Assembly: GCA_918026815.1 (NCBI GenBank)
Contig: CAKJVC010000142.1
Coordinates: forward strand, 310,001 to 374,000
Direction of reading: 5' to 3'
DNA from: Chalara sp. BL73
Taxonomy: Eukaryota > Ascomycota > Leotiomycetes > Helotiales
DNA: 64,000 nt
Positions 46,313 through 56,177 of the stretch are shown here, piece after piece (position 1 is the first letter of the stretch; every line of letters starts with the position of its first letter). Below the pieces are notes generated by a model, which was not told where the DNA came from, did not search any database, and was given only the letters and a program-made list of their open reading frames with translations. The position numbers and the translations under genes were made by a program.

Positions 46313-48408
46313 CTAGCCTTTGAGGGCTGGAAAGCATTCAAGAAGATTGACCATTTCTTGGTTCTGGGTGATTACACTCCCCTCACCTCGATCAGCAACA
46401 ACGAATGATAATCTTGGCACTGAGCATTTTGATTTGCCCTCACCAACCCTCGTCCTCTGATAACGTCCCCAGGCAGCGTCAAATATTTTTTGTAAGTTGC
46501 TAAGAGGGTTTTCGTAATCCCCATCAACATCCAAAAGTTGGGTGATGGCAGCGTGTTCCCGCAAAGGTAAGCCACAGCAGTTGTCGAATGGTATAAAGGA
46601 TATTGTTTGAAGAGCATCGAAATTGCTGGTCCAGTATAGGCCGTTATTGCTGAAAGAACCAAAGCGTTTTTCGTATAGCAGAAATGACTGGAGCGCCTGT
46701 GGCCCTACTGCCAAATGTCTGAGGTGTTCTGCAATTATAGTCGTATTTTCGTTCCCGAAAGAAGCAAGCTCCAGCAAATGCCAAAGAATCTGCACGTCAT
46801 TCACATGATTCTCGCTCAGGAGAAGAGTGTCGCAGGAGAAGTTCATATATGCCCGAAAAGGTGGGGTGCGCTTAATTTGTTCGTTCCTTGCGAGTGCATA
46901 GTAGTCCCAGATTCCTCGTTCACTGAGGGAACTGTCTGCCACAATCAAACGATAACGCTTCATACCTTCAACTCTTGCTTCGCGACAAACATGAAGGATA
47001 GATGGTGTGGGGTTCTCCGCTTTAAGACAAGGCATCCAAGCCCCTATACATTCTCGAACTTCGATAACCCGTCCTTCTTCAGCGGCTAGTTGCCAAATAC
47101 TTAGACGTAATTCGATTGGTAATCTTGGAAAGAGACAGAAGCCTCCGGAGAGCTCGGTGGGACTGTTAGACTGCTTATAGACGTCGTACTGAGCATTATC
47201 ATTCATCGTTGACGTTGGACTTAAAAATTTAGCTTTGGGCACAGAAGCAGTTAAATCTTCGATTACAGCTCGGCAAGCTATTATATCTCGATTCCCTGAC
47301 GCTTTTATGGTGCTCTGTGGGGATTTGAGGTATCTCACATATGGTTCTGCCAATAATCTGAGATCCCTACGAAGGTCGGGCTCGCCATACTTGAGGAAAA
47401 GGTTCTTGTTGGGCGGAGATGGTACACGACCAGTAGCTGCTGTATAGGCTCCAATTACAGAAGTAACTATTGTTTGTGTGCAATGATCTATTCGGGATCC
47501 CCAGTAGTGTTCGAGGTCGATGAGCTTCTGTAGTCGGAGGGCACCGTCAACGCCACGTACAATTTGATCCCGATTGTTTAAAAGTCTTGTACGAGTCTTC
47601 TTTGTTTTAGCCTTGTCACGTTGAAGCTTTATGCGGGAATCCTCTACTTCTTTCCGGGCATGTGCGAGATCCTGCAGCATGGCCTTCCCCTGAGCAACAC
47701 CAAGATCATAGTTGGCCTTGGTTCCAGCGAGCGTGACAACATCACGCTCATATTCCATCCTAATATTTGCAAGCATGGCAAGCTCTTTCTGGAGTAGTCT
47801 GGGCTTCAATATTCTCAAACAGAAAATATTCCAGAGAAGGAATCCGATGTAGATAGTTGATAATACTAAAGGTAAGCAGTCAAGTACTAAGTATGAAGTT
47901 AGACTTCCATAATTGAGACTGTACAGAAGCGAATACTTACTAATGGCTACGACAGAATAGTATTCAGATACGTTTAAGGTGCATAGGTATTCCAATGCAG
48001 ATATTATGAGAATGGCACAGACAGAAACTAGACCTTTTTTAGTACTTCCATATCATATGTCAAGATTAAGTGGTGATACTTATGATGCTCATAGCAAGAT
48101 CTCTATCTGCAACTGGATCCAAGACACTGTAATGAGTTGTATCGCGATCCATTGTTGTGGCGATGTTGAGATTGGATTTAGGTTGTGCTTGAAGACTTCT
48201 ACCAGGATCGTTTGTCACAACGGAATAGGTGAATGCTTGATCCTTTAGCGACGAGGCAGCCATGAGGCAGCACACAACCAGTATGAACAAAACTCCCATG
48301 AGTATTAACGTGGCTAAAATATTGTTAGCAAGTCTCAGCAGCTGGATTGAGTGTATCCCTACCTATGGTTGTGAACATAGGAGGCAAGGCTGAAGATTGA
48401 ATTTTCAT
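46313..48408 (-). CDS. Membrane-anchored 2EXR-domain protein
   Basis: Intact 639-residue protein of unknown function with an unusual architecture. Exons: 48408-48363, 48313-48080, 48027-47941 and 47865-46313; introns are 49, 52 and 75 bp. The N-terminal 145 residues hold hydrophobic segments: about 12-33 (IATLILMGVLFILVVCCLMA), about 93-107 (IIISVCAILIISAL) and about 123-142 (ILSTIYIGFLLWNIFCLRIL). A charged coiled coil follows (about 150-230), and from about 365 the 2EXR domain: FCLFPRLPIELRLSIWQLAA, EEGRVIEVRE, SILHVCREARVEGMKRY and AYMNFSCDTLLL. The body resembles the broken neighbour at 44.5-45.7 kb, so the pair is probably a tandem duplication. An extra 5' exon from ATG 48634 (MLTYLELHLHF) spliced to 48420 is possible and would extend the N-terminus. 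Confidence 0.75.
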
Positions 48409-49931
48409 TATTCTCCAGGGCTGAAAAGAGGCAGAGAGACAGCAGTAGAGTTAGAACTTCCGAACTATAATGTCCATGTAAGAGAGCTCTCTTACTTATG
48501 AAGCCCGTCAAATAGCTACAATACCCAATAGTCTGCGCTACCTCAAGGATGCCAAGGTGCAATTGGCCTGATAGACTTGGGAAAAATGAGTTGAAGGAAG
48601 TGAAATGTAAGTGAAGCTCAAGATATGTTAGCATGCGGACCCACTTTTTATTCGATCTGCGCTTCTTATTTATTCACTAGTGTCTCTCTGTTTCCCTTGT
48701 GGTGAATTTTATTTATTGCCACGATCAGCATAATTGCATCTATGCACTTAGCTTGTGGTGCAAACAAATATCACATGACGGAGATTCTAAAGATTAATTA
48801 CGGGCACACAAGTCACCTTACACACCCAGGAAGATGATGACGGCAGTGATATGACTGCATCATGAACAGTGGTACTGAAGATTTTGAGAGTGTAACCACA
48901 TATATAGTACCAATTAACAAGTTCACAAGTTCATGGTCCTTCAATATCCATACGCCATCGTTCAGCAAAGTGAGTGTCTCTACACACATCTATCCAAGCA
49001 TAAACGCCTTATTAAAATGCATGATAAACACGCAATTGCCCTATACCTTCCCCTTCTACGAAATACTTCAAAATCTCGAAAACAATGCATCCTCTAGCAA
49101 ATACGTCCTCAATGCAGCAACAACATGAGCGGGCTACACACCTGACCGATAACCACAAGGTAGAACGTATCTATATTCGTGGTCTGAGGTCGTAGATGTA
49201 TTTTTCCACTACAATCTTAGGCTTTTGAGGTCCTGGATTATATGTGGTTGAATGAGTTGGATAGATGTGGAGGTAATGTGAAAGGTTATATCTCGCTTGT
49301 TCTCAGGGGAAGACTTGGCAGTCTCCCACGGTAACAAGCTATCAGAGCAAGCGATTTAGATCACTACAATATTAGATGCATTAAAACTCTCACAAAGTCC
49401 ATAGAAAGGTTGTGGAAGTGTCAGGCATCTAATTCTATGATGAAAATTTTCGAGTTTCAGAGGGTCAATGGAGCAAAGGTGCGAAACGTACTGATACACT
49501 TGAGGGCTCTGTAATTTTGAAGAGTTGAAAGCAGCTATTTTTGCTTTAAAATAATGTGAAAATCTGGAAATGGAGGCTGAATTACGTGAAATGTGGTATA
49601 ACGAAGAAAGGAATGGCGAATGTAGCCAACATCTCAGAGGCAGAGCGATTGAGTACGAGATTTTCAAACATCCTTAGCGCAGACCCGCCAGATCTATGAT
49701 GTTGTACGATGATGTGATGGCAATTTTTTTCTAATTATAATTAGGGTTGAGAATATCCAACATCAAACTGACACGATGATGGTGTTGGGTAAGTGGTTTT
49801 ACATTCAGAACCTAATCAAATCCTATGTATCTGAGGCCACTATCCAAGACCGGCTTGCTAGTTCTTTCATCACACTAGACTCCGTATGTATAAAACCACC
49901 TCGCGATGTGAGGTATAGTTAGGTCCGATAT
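48409..49931. other. Gap upstream of the membrane 2EXR gene
   Basis: Includes a possible first exon of the 2EXR gene at about 48634-48500. The remaining frames, for example 48862-49128 (+) and 49356-49667 (-), have no recognisable motif. No repeat or RNA gene seen. Confidence 0.4.
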
Positions 49932-50301
49932 CTAAGAGCTTCCTCCCTTTCTGCCAGCCTCATGGGGGTCGACTTTGCCGTGGGCGAACTCTGAGCAGAC
50001 GTTAGCTACGGAAGAGCGAGATGAATAATATAGTAGAGTCTACCTCCTTTAGCACTGCCGCCGCTGTTTCCACTCTCCCCGCTTCCTCCACTGCCTCCGC
50101 TTCCGGTACCAGTGGCCTGTCCTCCCTTCTGACCTGCGTCATGGGGATCAACTTGACCCTGGGCAAATTGCCCAGTACCAACACGTCCATCAGGCTCTCC
50201 ATCCTTAGTGAGGCCGCCATGCTCTGTATCTCATTAGGACCTATGTCACTCTAACTAATAAGGGGGGATAACTCGCCAGTGGGCTTGTATTTGTCAGACA
50301 T
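49932..50301 (-). CDS. Con-10/GsiB-like small hydrophilin
   Basis: A small gene easily missed because no single open frame covers it. Three exons, 50301-50277, 50223-50044 and 49990-49932, join in frame to give 87 residues. Intron 1 has a GC donor (GCGAGT...ATACAG, 53 bp) and intron 2 is GTAGAC...CTCAG (53 bp). The start MSDKYKPTEHGGL and the motif F-A-x-G-x-V-D-P-H-x-A-G-x-K-G-G are typical of short hydrophilic fungal proteins related to conidiation protein Con-10 and bacterial GsiB-like stress proteins. The motif occurs twice (about residues 28-43 and 70-85), separated by a Gly/Ser-rich linker. Such proteins are generally linked to desiccation, sporulation or stress tolerance; that role here is inference. 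Confidence 0.72.
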
Positions 50302-52103
50302 GTTGTGGATTTATAGTTTTGACTTCTTGGTATGTTTAGAAAGTAGATGGTCTGGATAATCATGAATGAGATGGTGGGATCCTAAGCATATCTTATACTT
50401 TCAAGACGCGGATGCCAAAGCCCGCAATATTGCCGATTCGTCACGCGATCTGACGCGAATTCAGATGATGATGTATTGTTTTTTTTTTTTTTGGAACACT
50501 ACGCAGATTTTGACATCATGTTTGAACTTAGGAACCGCTCCCCCAGCCACATGGCAAGCATTGTTTGGGCATAAAAAGCAAAAGTCCGTTCATACGTAGT
50601 GGATTGGCAGTGATAGGCCCTCATTTGGTAAGATGAGGGCTATCGCGTGTTGGGACCAGCATGTCTCATGGTTGCATTTAACAAAGATCAAGCTCGTCAT
50701 TACAGGCTGAGAAGCAGCCGCGGTTGGATCTCTGTAGTTACACAAAACATAAAGAATGAAATGAGCCTCAGCATAGAGGAGGGGGTTTAAAGGCCTCCAC
50801 AGGCGGCTACAGCTGGAGACATCGCTCCCGGCAGGGAGAAATCCTGGGTCTTGGACCCTTTTGTCATGCAGATCCCGCTAGATATAGCGTAGACACCCAC
50901 ATCCCCCCCCGGCCTATGCGGAAAAAGGAACATGGGAGAGTATTCTAGCCACGGGCTTCTTGCGGATTAAGAAAAATGGAAGATGTCAACACTAATGCTT
51001 GGCTAGTAGACTTATCTTATGCCGGTAAGGCCACTAACCTGAAGCTCTAGCGGGGGTAGTTGATTGCGGGGTGTGGAGCCTGTGCCTAGGGTAAAGGCAT
51101 CTCGTATGGAGTTTGATATTCTTTACAACATCTGAGTGTGATCCCATTAGCGTCAAGCTTACAAGTGGCTTAGCTGAGACTATTCCAGGAAATTCAACTT
51201 CAATCAACTGTAATTATCCCATGAGAAATTCGTCGATTGGTGACCTCATAGTGACCTCATAGTCGTTTGTATCACGCATAGATTGATCGACTGCGTCAGT
51301 CTGTTAGGTTGCAGGGCCAGCGTGAACGTCATGATTTCCAAAAAGCCAAGCATCTTAGTAAGCTAGTCCACTGGGAAAGTACCGTGCGTACCTGACAGCA
51401 ACACGGGGTTACCTGTAGATCTTGCTTTTTTTTAACTGAGGTAACTTCATCTTCGGGAAAAATAGTCTTGGTGCGTCTTCCAGTCAAAGTATTCTTTGAT
51501 GGAAATGCGTATTACTCGCCGATCCCTCGGCCTAGCTGAAAGCCCGGAAGGGAGAACTTCAGGAACATCATGAGTGGTTTCTATGGCAAACACGAGGAAC
51601 TTAGGTGTATGGAGCACATTCGTATTCGGAAAGATCGTTCAAGAGTATCTATCATGCTTTGAAAACTGCCCCTTTGACAGAAGGCACGTGATCTAGTGTA
51701 CCGCTCGTGATACTATAATCTCATCATCGACAAACATAATGTGGTTGACGCGTTTCAGATGCCAAATGGGAACCTAGTAACATGCCTCTTTCCTTTGCAT
51801 ACTGATGCGACGATCGAGAAATTTTCCAATCAATTAGTTAGCTCACGATGAGGATGTTTCGAGGTTTCTTGTTCATCTCCTAATACTGTAGGAGGTGGTT
51901 CGAGCTCATATCAACTTCCTAGAAAGTCGGGAAGCGACATCATCAGCTTCCGTTCTGCAAACAAAATTTGTTCATCTTTTAGATACTAAAGTCGGCCAAC
52001 ATAGCTTTTGCTAGAAATAACTTCCGTAGGTACACTGCACCATACCTTAGGCTTTGTGCCAAAAACACACTCAGCCCCTGAATAAGCGAGAACTCGCATC
52101 TAG
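50302..52103. other. Gap of about 1.8 kb between hydrophilin and subtilase genes
   Basis: No supported gene. It contains a poly-T run near 50478-50491, an imperfect hairpin at 50613-50645, and a short tandem duplication (GTGACCTCATA twice near 51240-51261). Confidence 0.45.
50613..50645. repeat. Imperfect inverted repeat / hairpin
   Basis: GATAGGCCCTCAT and ATGAGGGCTATC flank an 8-base loop, forming a 12-bp stem with one bulged G. It lies in intergenic DNA upstream of the hydrophilin gene. It might be a relic of a foldback element or a structured RNA; nothing supports either. Confidence 0.45.
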
Positions 52104-55100
52104 TTAAATAATTTTCACCCCAAACCTCCACGTCTCCTTAATCTGCCAATGCCCCTTCTTGCTTCGATCTCCTTTTGGCAGCAAAGCAGACATAACAAGT
52201 TTGTACTCGCCGTTTGTGATAGTCGAACCATTGGCCAAACGCCCGCCCCAGCAATAATTCAAGGTTGAGGTCTGGCATCTAGGTACGCCTTGAAGTGGGA
52301 AGCTAAATTGAGTTAGTGTGAAAGGTGGGATGGGAGAGGAGGGAGGATGGTTACTTGAGGTTAGTTTCGTAATCTGATGTGACACTAATGCTCCCGATGT
52401 AGTTTTTTGACGGAGGATAGGACCAATCAGTTGTGATGTTATACAGAGGGGCCACGACCTGTGAGGTAATTGTTAGTCTCAAGTTTTACACAACAAGGTA
52501 GAGCGAAGATACATCAACTCTCAATTCATCGGTCGCGTAAGTATTAAATGTATATATAATAATGTTGTCGTTTATTGTCATGTCAAAGTACCACATCTCT
52601 TCTGGGAAAGGAGGGGTGATGATTTTCGTGTAGTCGAAGTTCGATGCCACGGGATACTCGGTAAGAGCCGGGTGCCAAATTGGAATCTCTTTTCTGAGAT
52701 CGGTGCTGATGCCTTGATACGGGATGTTCAGTTTGTCCCCATTCGTGCCAGAGATCTGTATGTAACCCGAGAATACGGGCAGAAACGCGCTGCTTTCACC
52801 GCGCTCGGGAAGGCCATCTGGTGGAGCCGTGATTTTCACCTCTACAATTCGAGAAGAGCCCGGCGCGATCGAGAAAGATGACTCTGAAAAGCCCACCGTT
52901 GCTTTATTATTGTTGGTGGCAGTGCCAGGGTGAGGTCGCATCCGATAGAGATCCTCGTAACTGAGAGCCACAAAAGTAACAGATGCATTATGCGCAATTG
53001 TATAGGTAACTGTTTCTGTTGATGGATTGGTGATGGTGACAGGCCATGTGCTTTCGAAGTCGGTCTTATCGCCCAGCTTGATATAAGATGGGAAAACTGT
53101 TGATTTCATGTTTAGAACAGAAATGGCATCAATCAAGCCGCCGCCCTGCTGAGCAACTGGAGCAAGTCCAACGCCATCTAGAACCTGCCTTTTCTTGAAT
53201 GGAGTGTTGATATCAGTGCTGGTTCCGTCTTGCCACTGGATGGGATGTGCAGTGGCAATCATCTTCTGTAGAAGTGCTGCAGCACCCTTCTTGCCCAATC
53301 CCCGTTTGCCTCCGTGTTGACTGTAGTATAGCGCTGCGATTCCTGTAACGTAGGCTTGCGCAGCAGCTGTCCCTGCTGCATTGGTGTATCCGTAGTGATT
53401 AAGATGGCTAGTTGTGAACATAGTGCCTCCAGGCGCAACTATTTGAGGCCAAAGATCGCCATCGTATGCTGGGCCCCAGCCAGTGGTATCACTCAGTCCT
53501 CTGGCATTGTTCTTATTTTCCACTCCAATTCCAGGAAACCCTATATATCAGAATGCCAGAATTAGTTTACTTAGTTAAGAATGTTTCTAAAGTATGGAGC
53601 TGTTTCAAGAACACATTACTCTCAAAGCATGTTCAACGAGTGCATGGATGTCTGGAAGCAACACATCTTATAAAGCTTTCCAATCCGGTATATTTGGCTG
53701 CGGGGAGCTGATACTTACAGTCATACCAAAGTGTCATGCTTGCACCCGTTGCCAAGGTATCAGCGAAATATTTCCCATCCTCGAAAGACATAGACTGCAC
53801 GTTCAAAACGTGGTAATTATTTCGTATAGGCATGACATGAGATTTTCCAGGTGTCTTATCATAAACCATGATATTCTTTGTTTTATATGGAGCAAGAGCC
53901 TCAGTGATAGTGTCGAAGAGACAATACCTACGCTACCCTGTTAATTTTGTCCCATGTCACTAAAGAAAAATGTGTCGAGAAATTTCCTACTTACTCATCT
54001 TTCGGAACAATTACAGTGTAATTGACAAGGTCCTTTGGAGTTGAGGGGGGAAACTGTGCTAATTTTCCATCACACGCACCTTCGAGATGGATCACAGGAG
54101 TCTTTTGAGCGAGCGGAAACCCCCATCTGTCATCTGCCCCAAGCCCAAATTGCTCCACATATGGCTAAGTGGTGATCAGAAAGGTATAATAAACTTTATC
54201 GCAGAACTCACGATCTCACGCAATTCTTTCTTTCCATCGACTGAGGCATAGGCGACCGTTGCATGAAGACTGTCAACCTCAACAGACCCAACTGCTGCAA
54301 CGTTTTTCCCCATTGAAGCTTGACTTGGGTAAAAGCCGCCTGAGTAAATCAGTAGGGTGGAAATTGAGGAATCATAAAAAAATACCGGAAGTCCCACGAT
54401 TCAAGGAAGCCATTGCGACAAAGATACCCTCGTCAACAAGTCTTGATGTTGCTTGAGAGATGAGGTTATTCGGTCCCCTGCACACAATCAGAACTTCTAT
54501 ATTTCAATCAGATTTGATCAACAAATTTCCTTTACCCTGGGCTTTCTAGCAAAGTTTGTTAAAATATTTTCACTTCTTGATATAGATGACTGACCGTGCT
54601 GAGAAGCCTGGACAAATAGAACATCCTGAGAAAAACAGTACATGATTAGTCTTGCACAAAAATGCGGAGGGTCTTCTCACAACATCATCATCGTAGGCAC
54701 GCTGCAATGCTGCTAAAGTAACATCTTCTCCCTAATTTTCCAGAGTTAGCTGTTACCATATGTTGTTGAACTAATGGACTACCTACACCATTTTGAGCAC
54801 AGGTCATGGTTTTATAAGCATAAATGTTGGCATCAGGCGCAACTCCGATCATTCCAGTGTACTTATCATCAGCAGATACAACACCAGCCCACTAGAGCCA
54901 TGTCAGCATCTAATGAACAACTCTGTGCTCGGATAACTTACACTTGTTGAATCGCTGCACAGATCTTGAGGATCTTCATCACTTTCCCATGGTTGGCCAT
55001 CAATTCCTAAACGCGCTGTTAGTATAGCTACTTTGCACGTCAGGTCTTTGGCCCATACTTAGGCTATCTCCCACAATGTCATAGCCACCAGCGACCTTAA

Positions 55101-56177
55101 ACCCTGGACCGAATCCTCCACCAAGCCCAGGATGGTAGTAATCAATGCCTCCGTCGATCTAATGAAAGTGAGATTCACAAACTTCAAGAACAACTCCAAC
55201 ATTGGTCAACTTACCATCCCTATTTTGATACCACTTCCTCGGATACCACTTGCATGTAAGGTATCGACACCCGTCATGTGGTGAACGCTCCATGGTTCGC
55301 CAGAGGTCTGAAACGGCTCTCTCTGTCCAACCGGAAGAACTGTAATGACACCGACTGTGGAGATGGAGTTCTCAAGAGTCATAACCGAATCTTTTCCATT
55401 GGCTGTTGTAAGCACAATCGTCACTTCTCCAGTAGGGTTTTCAGGTAGATTGTCGAACTTAAAGTCTCCACTGTTTCCCTGTGTTTCATAAACCGGAACA
55501 TATGCCTGTAGCTCCGGGTAGATATGGGCTCGATCACAGAACACGTTCGCCCAGAGGTAAGCATAAACTGGCGTATCCTTTTGAATAAGTCCTGCAGCAA
55601 GAGCAAGTTTCTTAGCATGAGTAAAAGTGACTGGTGATGAGCCAGCTGTATACGGATATTGGCTCTTTTGGATAGCAATGAAAGGCGCCTTGGTAGAAAC
55701 GTAGTCTGTAGTCTTCATATTATCCAGCCTCGCAATTGTCGCGTTGTTTAATTTAGCTTTGATGTTCTTGGTGCTTAGGACCTGATGAATAGATGAGACA
55801 TCGTTCATCTCCTGAATGACTGCCGCATCCTGAGCTGATTTCAGATAAATGGAGACACCATTGTATATGATGGGGGAATATTTATAAGCGACTTGAGCTT
55901 CTATGTCATGTAGCTTCAGCGCTTCAATAAACCCTGTGATATCCTAGAAGTATACTCGTCAAATGAAAGAGGCAATCCATGTGAGGGGGCTTCGTACATC
56001 TGGTGCTCCATTTCGCAAAGAATTTTTCTCTTTAAACTGTACAAGGTACCGGTTGGTAGCAAAGTTTTCTTGTTTGGGGCCCTTCAATTCTCCAAAAGAC
56101 CGAGGGGTCAAGTTGCCTACTGCCAGGGAGAGATGGCTGAAGCGTAGCAAGCATAATGCTAAAGATAGGAAGATCAT
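52104..56177 (-). CDS. Secreted subtilase-like protein lacking catalytic His and Ser
   Basis: A 1,066-residue secreted protein of the S8 subtilase family (Vpr-like, with PA insert). Fifteen exons join in frame: 56177-55998, 55943-55215, 55158-55059, 55006-54942, 54891-54787, 54731-54681, 54625-54595, 54545-54536, 54477-54386, 54339-54212, 54164-53995, 53927-53719, 53540-52513, 52458-52355 and 52302-52104. Domains: signal peptide 1-19, I9-like propeptide about 42-130, S8 from about 285, PA-like insert near 500-570, Fn3-like C-terminus with several N-glycosylation sequons. The Asp motif is kept (IDGGIDYYHPGLG, Asp305). The usual GHGTHVAG reads SDSTSWAG, giving Asp at 355 for His, and GTSMATP reads GTAAAQA, giving Ala682 for Ser. 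Proteolysis should be impossible. Intact splicing suggests a maintained pseudoprotease, though very recent decay cannot be excluded. Confidence 0.85.

Noticed and set aside
49356..49667. 103-codon minus-strand open frame
   Set aside because: Starts at a non-ATG codon; the true ATG lies in a different short frame and no domain is visible.
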